NCBI RefSeq assembly: GCF_008868125.1
Contig: NZ_WAAQ01000001.1
Coordinates: forward strand, 1,674,001 to 1,738,000
Length of the DNA: 64,000 nt
Direction of reading: 5' to 3'
DNA from: Microbacterium maritypicum
Lineage (GTDB): Bacteria > Actinomycetota > Actinomycetes > Actinomycetales > Microbacteriaceae
Part shown: positions 42,638 through 50,431 of the stretch, in pieces
Numbering within the stretch: position 1 is the first letter of the stretch
How the letters are laid out: each line of letters opens with the position of its first letter
Translations under genes and position numbers: made by a program
Notes under the pieces: model-generated
Database searches by the model: none
Seen by the model: only the letters and a program-made list of their open reading frames with translations
Told to the model about the DNA's origin: nothing

Positions 42638-43477
42638 TCAGCGGACGAGCACGGTGACAGTGGAGGGACTCGAGAGGACCTCTTGGCTGGTCGAACCGAG
42701 GAGGAATCGGGCGATCGCGCCACGGCCGTGAGAGCCGATGACCGTGAGACGCGCGTCCCGCGAGAGGCGGTTGATGACGGTTGCGGCATAGCCGCGCTCG
42801 ACGACTCGATGCACCTCGAGCTCCGGATACAGGCGAGGGATCCCCTTCAGAGAATCCGTCAGCGCCTCCTCCGTCACCTTCTGCATGCCGGAGAGATAGT
42901 CCGCAGGATAGGCCGACATGTTGAGCGGCAACGGGACCGTGACCCAGGTGTTGACCACGGTGAGCGGATCGCCGGTGCGCGCGGCTTCTGCCGCGGCGAA
43001 ATCGATGAGCTTCCCGGACACCGCGGATCCGTCGACGCCCACGATCACGCCCCGCCGACCGGCGAGATCGATGTCGGGAACGACGACCACCGGGCAGTGG
43101 GCACCTGCCGCCACACGGATGCCGTGGTGGATGCTGCGCGCACCAGCATGATCCCCCCGGAAGTCGCTTCCAATCACGAGGAGATCGAACACCATCGATG
43201 CGCTGATCAGTTCCTCCACCGGGTTTCCTCGCGAGACCACGGTGTCCGCCTTCACCCCGTGCGCCCTGACCCGCTCCGCTTCGCGTTCGAGCAACGTCTG
43301 CGTCAGGCTGATGGCCTCGGCGACGACTGCCCCTTCGCCGACTGTTCCGATCGCGCCGCCCACGACCGAGAGGAGCTCTACCCTGCTGAGCCGTTCATTC
43401 GCGCGGTGCGCCGCCCACTCGACGGCTCGTCGGGAGGCTGGAGTGTCGACGACTCCGACCAGGATGCTCTCTTGCAT
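42638..43477 (-). CDS. Tandem universal stress protein
   Basis: Two USP domains in 279 residues. The first (ESILVGVVDTPASRRAVEWA) has a degenerate nucleotide loop (VIGSDFRGDHAGARS); the second (RRGVIVGVDGSAVSGKLIDFA) keeps the ATP-binding pattern VIGSHGRGAIARFLLGS. Such tandem USPs are prominent in mycobacterial dormancy regulons. The ATG at 43477 lies 13 bp from the end of the metallo-beta-lactamase gene, so it is the last gene of the operon that starts at 45600. Confidence 0.92.
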   Translation of the reverse strand: MQESILVGVVDTPASRRAVEWAAHRANERLSRVELLSVVGGAIGTVGEGAVVAEAISLTQTLLEREAERVRAHGVKADTVVSRGNPVEELISASMVFDLLVIGSDFRGDHAGARSIHHGIRVAAGAHCPVVVVPDIDLAGRRGVIVGVDGSAVSGKLIDFAAAEAARTGDPLTVVNTWVTVPLPLNMSAYPADYLSGMQKVTEEALTDSLKGIPRLYPELEVHRVVERGYAATVINRLSRDARLTVIGSHGRGAIARFLLGSTSQEVLSSPSTVTVLVR

Positions 43478-43490
43478 GAGTGGTTTCCTT

Positions 43491-44906
43491 TCAGGGGGCG
43501 AAACGTGCGCGGGGCCGGGGCTCGGGACTGATCGGTACTTCTTCTCCGTGGTCGGGAACGCGCGCCGGCCACCCCAGTTCGTGTTCGATCCGGAGCCGCA
43601 GCGCGTCGGCGGCGGCGGGTTCGCCGTGCGTGACGTAGACGGCACCGGGCGCGCGCGAGGCGCCCCGCATCCAACGGAGCACGCCATCGGCATCGGCATG
43701 CGCGGACATCGAGTCGATCGCCACGACCTCGGCCTCCACGGCGATCTCTCTGCCGAATAGGCGCAGCGTGCGCGCGCCGGACAGGAGACGAGCTCCGCGT
43801 GTACCGCCGGCCTGGTACCCGGTGAGGACGATCGCATTGCGCTCGTCGGGGGCGTAGGCCTGAAGATGGTGGAGGATCCGCCCGCCTGCGAGCATTCCGC
43901 TGGCCGAGATGATGATCATCGGCCCTCCGCGCAGATTGAGCAGTTTCGAGTCGTCGACGCTGTGGATCGGCGTCGCGAGCCCATACAGCCGATCGACCTC
44001 TTCTCGGGACAGCCGATGTTCCTCAGGGTGGCGTCGATACACCTCGGCGACGGTGATCGCCATCGGGCTGTTGACGTAGATCGGCACATCGGGGATCTCA
44101 CCGCGGTCCCGCAGACGGGACAGATGCAACAGCACCGTCTCGGTGCGTCCGACGGCGAAGGCGGGGATGAGCACCACACCGTTGCGACGCACCGTGCGCC
44201 GCACGATGTCCCCCAACGACGTTTCCGGGTCGACAGTGCTGTGTGCGCGATCTCCATACGTGGATTCGGTCACGAGGACGTCGGCGCCTTCGAAGGGGTG
44301 CGGCGGCCGCATGAGGGGGTCATCGGTTCGTCCGAGGTCACCGGTGAAGCACAGCCGACGACCGTCGACGTCGACATATGCGCTCACGGCGCCCAGGATG
44401 TGACCGGCCGGATGAAGCACGACGCCGGTCGCGCCGGATACAGATGTCTCCTCCCCTTCCGGCACGATGACGAACCGTTCCACGGCGCGCTCCGCATCCT
44501 GCGTCGTGTAGAGAGGTCGGGGATGCTCATGCCGAGACCACTTGTGCTTCGCCGCGTGCCGTGCTTCCTCCTCGAGCAGATGCGCACTGTCCATGAGCAT
44601 GATCCGGGAGAGGGAAGCCGTGCCGGCACTCGCGTAGATGCGACCCCCGAACCCGTCTCTGACGAGTGCCGGGAGGTACCCGGAGTGATCCAGATGCGCG
44701 TGGGTGAGGACCACCGCGTCGATGGAATCCGGAGGGACCGGAAACGGTGCACGATTGCGCTCGCGGAGCACCTTGAATCCCTGGAACAGCCCGCAATCCA
44801 CGAGGATCCGCGAGGAAGGGGCACTGACGAGATAGCGGGAGCCGGTCACCGTATCGGCGGCCCCGAGAAAGGTCAGGCTCGCGGCACTGCCCTTCGTCGC
44901 GGTCAT
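43491..44906 (-). CDS. Beta-CASP metallo-beta-lactamase RNase-like protein
   Basis: Predicted RNA-processing nuclease of the CPSF-73/YSH1 type, 471 residues. Zinc ligands are in THAHLDHSG (69-74), with further ligands in the second half of the lactamase domain (GHILGAVSAYVDVDG, CFTGDLGR). The beta-CASP domain includes TESTYGDRAH, IPAFAVGRTETVLLHL and MIIISASGMLAGGRILHHL, and the RMMBL tail carries DSMSAHADADGVLRWM. This is not RNase J (different C-terminus). ATG 44906 overlaps the flavodoxin stop (ATGA). Its place in a stress operon suggests RNA turnover during dormancy. Confidence 0.9.
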   Translation of the reverse strand: MTATKGSAASLTFLGAADTVTGSRYLVSAPSSRILVDCGLFQGFKVLRERNRAPFPVPPDSIDAVVLTHAHLDHSGYLPALVRDGFGGRIYASAGTASLSRIMLMDSAHLLEEEARHAAKHKWSRHEHPRPLYTTQDAERAVERFVIVPEGEETSVSGATGVVLHPAGHILGAVSAYVDVDGRRLCFTGDLGRTDDPLMRPPHPFEGADVLVTESTYGDRAHSTVDPETSLGDIVRRTVRRNGVVLIPAFAVGRTETVLLHLSRLRDRGEIPDVPIYVNSPMAITVAEVYRRHPEEHRLSREEVDRLYGLATPIHSVDDSKLLNLRGGPMIIISASGMLAGGRILHHLQAYAPDERNAIVLTGYQAGGTRGARLLSGARTLRLFGREIAVEAEVVAIDSMSAHADADGVLRWMRGASRAPGAVYVTHGEPAAADALRLRIEHELGWPARVPDHGEEVPISPEPRPRARFAP

Positions 44907-45484
44907 GGTCTTGACCGGCTGCTCACTGCCGACGATCCCGAGAGCGCCTCGAGGGCGAGTGCGGCACCCCAGGCATGGGCGCGTTCGAGCTCGCCGGCGA
45001 GGAGCCGGCTGTCCTTGTCGACCAGGAAGCTCTCGGGGCGGACGAGCTCTCGCAGCCCCCGCTTCCGCAGCCGCGTGCTGATCGCCGTCGCCGCCGAGCC
45101 GGTGAAGATCCTCGGCATGTCGACACGGGTGTCGAAGGCGGCGAAGCCGGACACCGCGCGCGGGTCGGTCTCGATCCACTCCCGGATCCCGGTCGCTCGG
45201 CTTCCCTGCTCGAGCGCCAGGTGCTTCCCGAGGTCCTTGGCCCACATCTCGGCTTCGCGCCGGGAAGCGGGTCTGCTCAGCGAGTGGGCGTGAGTGGGCG
45301 CTCCGACCACGAGGACGCCGTGCTCATTCGGGGGAACCTCATCGCGCACGTCGACGAGGGCGGCGACGAGATGCTGCCGCACACCGTCGGTGATCGCCTC
45401 GGCCACGCGACGGGTGTTGCCGAAGAAGGACTCGAAGACGATGTCCGTGGACGGGGCGTCGGTATGCGCGTATCCACCCGTCAC
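44903..45484 (-). CDS. Flavodoxin-like protein
   Basis: Protein of 193 residues with the flavodoxin N-terminal FMN phosphate loop DIVFESFFGNTRRVAEAI and GVLVVGAPTHAHSLSRPA around the second FMN loop. Possible electron carrier or quinone-type reductase; the C-terminal part (WGAALALEALSG) is less typical. GTG 45484 overlaps the small ORF stop (GTGA), and its stop overlaps the metallo-beta-lactamase start (ATGA), so the three genes are translationally coupled. Confidence 0.85.
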   Translation of the reverse strand: MTGGYAHTDAPSTDIVFESFFGNTRRVAEAITDGVRQHLVAALVDVRDEVPPNEHGVLVVGAPTHAHSLSRPASRREAEMWAKDLGKHLALEQGSRATGIREWIETDPRAVSGFAAFDTRVDMPRIFTGSAATAISTRLRKRGLRELVRPESFLVDKDSRLLAGELERAHAWGAALALEALSGSSAVSSRSRP

Positions 45485-45600
45485 GATCGCGTTCCCTCAT
45501 GCAGGAGAGCGGTGATGTCGATCGGTTGAGTGGCGGGAAGCTGCAGATCGGCGGGATCGATCACGAGTGGACGATGTGCGGCGAAGGTCGAGTCGGCCAT
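45481..45600 (-). CDS. 39-residue small protein leading stress operon
   Basis: Small ORF with a good ribosome site (AGAGGAG, 4 nt before the ATG) whose TGA overlaps the GTG of the flavodoxin gene. The protein starts MADSTFAAHRPLVIDPADL and ends DITALLHEGTRS; it has no membrane helix or Cys. It is the first gene after DosR-like box B, so it is probably expressed under the regulon's control. It may be a small functional protein or may mainly serve translational coupling. I recognise no family. Confidence 0.6.
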   Translation of the reverse strand: MADSTFAAHRPLVIDPADLQLPATQPIDITALLHEGTRS

Positions 45601-45667
45601 GATGCTCCTCTGACGGTGGTGGGAGTGCCCCGACGAGACATGCTTCTCCCGTGCGGTGCCACTGTCA

Positions 45668-45681
45668 GGGTCGAACGTCCC
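45668..45681 (-). promoter_or_regulatory. DosR-like box B (small ORF-flavodoxin-MBL-USP operon)
   Basis: On the minus strand GGGACGTTCGACCC, 67 bp upstream of the small ORF ATG and 8 bp past the response-regulator stop. Confidence 0.6.
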
Positions 45682-45689
45682 ATGAACGT

Positions 45690-46358
45690 TCACGACGGAT
45701 CGAAGCGTTCCCCCGTCGCTCGATCGGAGAAGTGCTCCGTGGCACCGTAGACGGCCGCCTGCGTGCGACGCTGCATGCCGAGCTTCGCGAGGAGACCAGA
45801 GACGTAGTTCTTGACCGTCTTCTCGGCGAGGCCGAGGCGCTCGCCGATCTGACGGTTCGTGAGTCCTTCCGCGATCAAGCGCAGAATCTGGCTCTCGCGC
45901 AGGGTCAACGGCGCCTCGGGGGCGGGAAGGGCCGTCGCGCGAGAAGCGAGCTCGGTCCGCACACGCGCTGTGACTGCCGGAGGCGTCAAGTCCTCACCGG
46001 CCGCCGCCCGGCGGATCGAGTCGATGAGAGAAGTGCCACGGATCGTCTTCAGGACATACCCCGACGCGCCGGCGATCACCGAGGCGGCGCTCGCCGCGTC
46101 GTCGTCGAAGGCCGTGAGCATGAGGCATCGAATCCCGGGGTGCGCCGATCGGATGCTCCGGCAGAGGTCCACGCCGCTGCCGTCCGGGAGCCGCACGTCG
46201 AGCACGACGACATCCGGCGAAGTCGCCTCCACCCGCCCGAGCGTGCCGCGCACAGTGCCGGATTCTCCGACTACCTCGAGCCCCGGCTCCGCGTCGAGGA
46301 TCTGCGCGATTCCGCGACGGACGACACTGTGGTCATCCACCAGGAACACGCCGATCAT
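45690..46358 (-). CDS. devR: NarL/LuxR-type response regulator, DevR/DosR-like
   Basis: Response regulator of 222 residues, close in layout to mycobacterial DosR (DevR). Receiver: acidic pair Asp8-Asp9, phospho-acceptor Asp54 in VVLDVRLPDGSGVDLC, Thr82 in LMLTAFDDD, Lys104 in GYVLKTI; all at DosR numbering. A linker leads to the LuxR-type DNA-binding domain LTLRESQILRLIAEGLTNRQ and GLAEKTVKNYVSGLLAKLGM. ATG 46358 overlaps the kinase stop (ATGA), so the two are co-expressed. It probably binds the 14-bp boxes seen in this island. The longer in-frame start at 46439 would lie inside the kinase gene. Confidence 0.9.
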   Translation of the reverse strand: MIGVFLVDDHSVVRRGIAQILDAEPGLEVVGESGTVRGTLGRVEATSPDVVVLDVRLPDGSGVDLCRSIRSAHPGIRCLMLTAFDDDAASAASVIAGASGYVLKTIRGTSLIDSIRRAAAGEDLTPPAVTARVRTELASRATALPAPEAPLTLRESQILRLIAEGLTNRQIGERLGLAEKTVKNYVSGLLAKLGMQRRTQAAVYGATEHFSDRATGERFDPS

Positions 46359-48052
46359 CGGGAGCCCGTCGTCTCCGCCTCGAGCGGCGCCCGCCAGTGG
46401 ACCCTCGTGCCGCCGAGGTCTCGGGCCGCGACCGTGCACGTGCCGCCATGCGCTCGCGCGCGCATCTCCAGATTCGCCGTCCCGCTGACGCGCTCCGGGT
46501 TCTCGGGCATACCGATCCCGTCGTCGTCGACGACGACCGTGACATGGGATGCCGTGACGGCGACGATGACCTCCGACGTCGTGGCGCGCGCATGGCGGGC
46601 GACGTTGCTCAGCGACTCGCGCACCACGGCGACGATGTCCTCACCGAGCGCGCCGGTGACGAGGAGATCGACGGGACCGGAGAACGAGACGCGGGGAGCG
46701 CTGCGAAGACTCGGGGTGAACTCGCCCACCACGTCGAGGAGACGATGACGGACCGACTCGGGGTCCGTGGTCTGAAGAGCGAAGATGGCCGTGCGGAAGT
46801 CGGAGATGGCCGCGTCGATCTCTCCGGCGTGCGCGGAGATTGCTTCGGCACGATCAGGCGTGGTCGCTGCCAGCGCCTGCAGGCCGAGCCCTGTTCCGAA
46901 CAGCCGCTGTATGACGTTGTCGTGAAGGTCTCGTGCGATCCGGGCACGATCCTCGATCAGATCCAGCCGCTGACGGTCAGCACGCGCATGCGCGAGGGCG
47001 ACGGCGATGCCCGCTTGCGCGGCGAACTCGGAGAGCACCGACAGATCGTCGTCGGAAAACCGCTTCGTCTTCGCATCACGGACCACGTAGAGCGCGCCCG
47101 CGGGCGCACCCGCAACCAGAAGGGGGACGGCGAGGGTCGACCCCCCTGGAGCGTGCCCTTCGAAAGATGGAGCCTCGGCCGGGGCGGAATCGGAGATGAC
47201 GAGTCCTCCACCCATCGCCCTGGAGATCAGCGAATCCCCCTCCGGAATCTCCGTCCCCTCGATCCGTTCGGCACCGACCCCGCGGGCCGTCTTCACCTGA
47301 TGCCGCTTTCCATCTGGCCCGGGCGCAACGATCAACACCAGATCCGCATCGATCACAGAAGCCACCTTCTCCGCGACCACGCCGAAGACATCGTCGGAGT
47401 CCGACGAGAGGAGCGCAGCGGATACCTCTGCGAGTGCGCGGCTGAGACGCTGTAGACGCCGGGACTCCTCATAGCGACGCGCGTTGTCTATCGCGATCGC
47501 GGCCGTGGTCGCGAGGGCGATCACCAGCTCTTCGTCTTCGTCGGTGAACTCGCCGCCCGTGCGGTTGGTGAGATACAGATTCCCGTATATCTCCCCGCGC
47601 ACCCGGATCGGAACGCCGAGGAACGTGCGCATGACCGGATGGTGCGGGGGCAACCCCACCGATCGCGGATCGGCGCCGAGGTCGACCAGGCGGATCGGAT
47701 GCGCGCTCTCGATGACCGCCCCCAGCACGCCATGCCCTTCCGGGAGATGACCGATCCGATCTGCGACATCATCCGGCATCCCGACGTGGATGAACTGCTC
47801 CAGGCGTCCCTCGCGGTCGATCACACCGAGCGCGCCGTATTGCGCATCCACCAGAGTCACGGCGGCCTCGGCGATGTGGCGAAGAACCTGTTCGAGGTCG
47901 AGGTCCTCCACGACGATCTGGCTCGCACGGAGCAGGCTGCGCAGTCGGCCCTGGGCGCTGAGCACGTGCTGAGCTCGTTCCACCAGCTCGCCGATCGTGC
48001 TCTCCAGCTCGGATCGGCGCTGGTCGGGGAACCGAAGCTCTTCGTCGTCCAT
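46355..48052 (-). CDS. devS: GAF-domain histidine kinase, DevS/DosT-like
   Basis: Cytoplasmic redox/gas-sensing kinase of 565 residues (mycobacterial DosS has 578). GAF-A spans about residues 53-195 and contains PPHHPVMRTFLGVPIRVRGE; His138 aligns with the haem-binding His149 of DosS, and Tyr160 in GNLYLT with Tyr171. GAF-B spans about 205-355. The HisKA_3 phospho-acceptor is His377 in RIARDLHDNVIQRLFG, and the ATP-binding site is in ESLSNVARHARA and VVDDDGIGMPE. Its stop overlaps the regulator start. Box C lies 55 bp upstream. Alignment to DosS is from memory; haem binding is inferred. Confidence 0.9.
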   Translation of the reverse strand: MDDEELRFPDQRRSELESTIGELVERAQHVLSAQGRLRSLLRASQIVVEDLDLEQVLRHIAEAAVTLVDAQYGALGVIDREGRLEQFIHVGMPDDVADRIGHLPEGHGVLGAVIESAHPIRLVDLGADPRSVGLPPHHPVMRTFLGVPIRVRGEIYGNLYLTNRTGGEFTDEDEELVIALATTAAIAIDNARRYEESRRLQRLSRALAEVSAALLSSDSDDVFGVVAEKVASVIDADLVLIVAPGPDGKRHQVKTARGVGAERIEGTEIPEGDSLISRAMGGGLVISDSAPAEAPSFEGHAPGGSTLAVPLLVAGAPAGALYVVRDAKTKRFSDDDLSVLSEFAAQAGIAVALAHARADRQRLDLIEDRARIARDLHDNVIQRLFGTGLGLQALAATTPDRAEAISAHAGEIDAAISDFRTAIFALQTTDPESVRHRLLDVVGEFTPSLRSAPRVSFSGPVDLLVTGALGEDIVAVVRESLSNVARHARATTSEVIVAVTASHVTVVVDDDGIGMPENPERVSGTANLEMRARAHGGTCTVAARDLGGTRVHWRAPLEAETTGSR

Positions 48053-48107
48053 CACCCCTACTTTCCGCGAGCAGACATTGCCGACACTACTCTCGAACGG
48101 CCCCTGC

Positions 48108-48121
48108 GGGACCTTCGACTC
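48108..48121. promoter_or_regulatory. DosR-like box C (between kinase and USP genes)
   Basis: GGGACCTTCGACTC, 56 bp before the USP ATG at 48178 and 55 bp before the divergent kinase ATG at 48052, so it may serve both genes. Confidence 0.6.
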
Positions 48122-48177
48122 TTCAGACTCGACCTCCCTCGTCGCACGATGGCATTCCACCGAGAGAGGAAGCACGA

Positions 48178-48936
48178 ATGCCTGCACGATATGTCCTGGC
48201 GCTCAAGGGACGCGGTGGCGAGGAAACGGCGCATGCGTGGGCCGAGTCGCATGCTGCCGCGGCCGGCGTCCCGGTCGTCCGCGTGCATGTGGCGACCGGA
48301 GACGATGCGGATTTCGCGCACCCCGAACCGCGCAGGACGACGGACGTCGTACTCCCGAGGGGGCCCGTGCCGGAACAGCTCGCCCGCTTCCTCCAGGATG
48401 ATGACGCCCTGGTGATCAGCACCGGCAAGACGGGGTTCATCCACAGCCGTGTCTTCGGCACCATGAGTCTGCGCATCGCAGCGGTGGCGCGCTGCGCCGT
48501 CGTGGTCGTGCCGCACCTCGATCTGCGCTTCCGCTCAGGGATCGTCGCCGGGGTGAAGGCCGATGACCTGCTCGACCCCGTCGTCCGCGCGGCATCCGAC
48601 GAGGCCGCACGGCGCGGGGAGCCGCTGCAAGTCGTGCATTCCTCGTTCTCCGGGATCGTTCCGGCGCCCGTGGAGACGTCGGCATCCGCGCTGGAGCAGG
48701 CGGCCGCTCTCGTCCAACGGCTGCACCCTCGGGCCACGCTGCGAACGCGCGAGACCGTGCGGCCGCCGGCGGAAGCGCTGTTGGACGCCTCCCGGAATGC
48801 CGCACTCGTCGTCATCGGCGCAGGGCACGCTCATCGCAGCGAGCATTCCCTCGGACCTGTCGTCCAGGACGTCCTCGTCAACATCAACGCACCCGTCCTC
48901 ATCGTGCCCGGCGATCGGGCCCACCACTCGGGATGA
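48178..48936 (+). CDS. Degenerate tandem universal stress protein
   Basis: Protein of 252 residues that follows a two-domain USP fold (second half: IVAGVKADDLLDPVVRAASD, LVVIGAGHAHRSEHSLGPVV, APVLIVPGDRA). The nucleotide loop in both halves is changed from GSHGRG to other residues (GKTGFIHSRVFG, GAGHAHRSEHSLG), so ATP binding is uncertain. It is divergent from devS and shares box C with it. Similar atypical USPs are DosR targets in mycobacteria. AGAGAGGAAG lies before the ATG. Confidence 0.82.
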   Translation: MPARYVLALKGRGGEETAHAWAESHAAAAGVPVVRVHVATGDDADFAHPEPRRTTDVVLPRGPVPEQLARFLQDDDALVISTGKTGFIHSRVFGTMSLRIAAVARCAVVVVPHLDLRFRSGIVAGVKADDLLDPVVRAASDEAARRGEPLQVVHSSFSGIVPAPVETSASALEQAAALVQRLHPRATLRTRETVRPPAEALLDASRNAALVVIGAGHAHRSEHSLGPVVQDVLVNINAPVLIVPGDRAHHSG

Positions 48937-48952
48937 GCCGAGACCACACCGT

Positions 48953-48966
48953 GGGACGTTCGCCTC
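48953..48966 (+). promoter_or_regulatory. DosR-like box D (USP at 49001)
   Basis: GGGACGTTCGCCTC, 34 bp before the ATG at 49001; the same 34-bp spacing is seen for box G. Confidence 0.5.
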
Positions 48967-49000
48967 TGCGAGCCGCTCCCGCGGGGTGAATCCTGGACGG

Positions 49001-49492
49001 ATGACAGACATCGTCGAGCCGCTCCCCATCGTCGTCGGCGTCGATGGCTCCGCCGCCTCCGTGGAGGCGTTGTCGTACGCGGCGCGCATCGCCGCTGCAC
49101 TCGATGTCCCACTCGCGGCGGTGACCACCTGGACGTATCCGGTGATGCTCGATCCGTTCGATCCCGGCACCGAATGGTCTCCCAAGATGGATGCGCAACG
49201 GTGCCTCCTCGATGCCGTGCGTGCAGCGTTCCAGGGATCGCCTCCGGAGCATTTCTCGCAGTCGGTCGTTCCCGGCCGCGCCGCAGAGGTGCTCATCGAA
49301 CAGAGCGACCGGGCGTCGATGCTCGTCGTCGGCAGTCGTGGACATGGGGGATTCGCCGGGCTGCTCCTCGGCTCCGTCAGTGCGGCGTGCGCGGCCCACG
49401 CCCGCTGTCCGGTGCTCGTCGTCCACACACCGATGCCGCCCGCTGTCACATCCGAAGCCCCTCGGGCCTCCACTCCCCCTGGACGGCGCTGA
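49001..49492 (+). CDS. Single-domain universal stress protein
   Basis: USP of 163 residues with the standard fold: PIVVGVDGSAASVEALSYAA at the start and the full ATP loop VVGSRGHGGFAGLLLGSVSA, followed by CPVLVVHT. Closely resembles the USP at 53790. ATG 49001 is chosen because it is the family start and follows box D by 34 bp. 65 bp after the previous USP on the same strand. Confidence 0.93.
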   Translation: MTDIVEPLPIVVGVDGSAASVEALSYAARIAAALDVPLAAVTTWTYPVMLDPFDPGTEWSPKMDAQRCLLDAVRAAFQGSPPEHFSQSVVPGRAAEVLIEQSDRASMLVVGSRGHGGFAGLLLGSVSAACAAHARCPVLVVHTPMPPAVTSEAPRASTPPGRR

Positions 49493-49759
49493 TCGTCACG
49501 GTAGAGAGAAGAGAGAGGAACCGCACTGCCCCTGGAGCGCGGCCCCTGTCCCTTTTTCTCGGAGCGGCCCTCCCGATGCGGGCGACTCCCCCCCTCTTTT
49601 TCCCAGAAGGCGAGGATACGACGCGAAGGCCGCCCCACGGTGGGTCTTTGGTCCCGTGACGAGTCCTGTTCCCGTCCGAGTCGCGAGCTGTACTGTGAGC
49701 TGCACGTCCGTACCCGCCTTGATGGCCGCCCCACCGCCCGACAACGAAGAGAGGGACGA
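49493..49759 (+). other. Intergenic region upstream of orphan DosR-like gene
   Basis: 267 bp without a gene. It has a pyrimidine-rich run with CCCTTTTTC near 49550 and CTCTTTTTCCC near 49597 that may end the USP transcript, and DosR-like box E at 49642. No small ORF with a good start is seen. Confidence 0.5.
49642..49655 (+). promoter_or_regulatory. DosR-like box E (orphan regulator)
   Basis: GGGTCTTTGGTCCC, 104 bp before the ATG at 49760. Weaker than A-C and at an unusual distance. Confidence 0.4.
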
Positions 49760-50431
49760 ATGCACCGAGTGTTCCTGGTCGACGATCACGAGATCGTGCG
49801 CCGCGGCATCGCCGGACTCCTCGACGCGCACCCCGATCTGACGGTGGTCGGGGAAGCATCAACCTGCAGCGAGGCGGTCATCCGGATCGCCGAGACACTC
49901 CCGGACGTCGCCGTCCTGGACGTGCATCTCCCTGACGGCAGCGGTATCGATCTGTGCCGCCACATCCGCCAAGCCCATCCGAGCGTGCGATGCCTGATCC
50001 TGACCGCATTCGACGATGACGACGCGCTCGTCGCCGCCGTCATGGGCGATGCCTCCGGCTACCTGTTGAAGAGTCTGCACACCGATGAACTCGTGCGTGC
50101 CGTCTGCGCCGTGGCCGACGGAGAGTCACTGCTGAATCCCTCGATGGTGCGCCGCATCACCCATCGCGTGCGCGACGCCCGCACAGAGGACCCTCGTTAC
50201 GGATCGCTCAACCTGCGCGAGAAGCAGACGCTCGCGCTGATCGCCGAAGGGCTGACCAACGCTCAGATCGGCGACCGTCTCGGGCTCGCGGAGAAGACGG
50301 TGAAGAACTACGTCTCCTCCGTGCTCAGCAAGCTCGGGCTGGAGCGCCGGACGCAGGCGGCCGTGCTCGAAACGGAGCGGACGGCCGGAATCGGCTCTCC
50401 CGGTGCGCCGTCGGCGCCACCTCATCAATAA
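49760..50431 (+). CDS. Orphan NarL/LuxR-type response regulator, DosR-like
   Basis: Second DosR-like regulator, 223 residues, highly similar to the devR product here (both have VFLVDDH, VLDVxLPDGSG with Asp54, LTAFDDD, ALIAEGLTN or similar, GLAEKTVKNYVS). Lys in SGYLLKSLHTDE is the conserved receiver Lys. The DNA-binding domain is LNLREKQTLALIAEGLTNAQ plus helix-turn-helix GLAEKTVKNYVSSVLSKLGL. There is no adjacent kinase, so it could be phosphorylated by the DevS-like kinase or work in another way. GAGAGG lies before the ATG. Its 3' end overlaps the BON gene tail by 7 bp. Confidence 0.92.
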   Translation: MHRVFLVDDHEIVRRGIAGLLDAHPDLTVVGEASTCSEAVIRIAETLPDVAVLDVHLPDGSGIDLCRHIRQAHPSVRCLILTAFDDDDALVAAVMGDASGYLLKSLHTDELVRAVCAVADGESLLNPSMVRRITHRVRDARTEDPRYGSLNLREKQTLALIAEGLTNAQIGDRLGLAEKTVKNYVSSVLSKLGLERRTQAAVLETERTAGIGSPGAPSAPPHQ

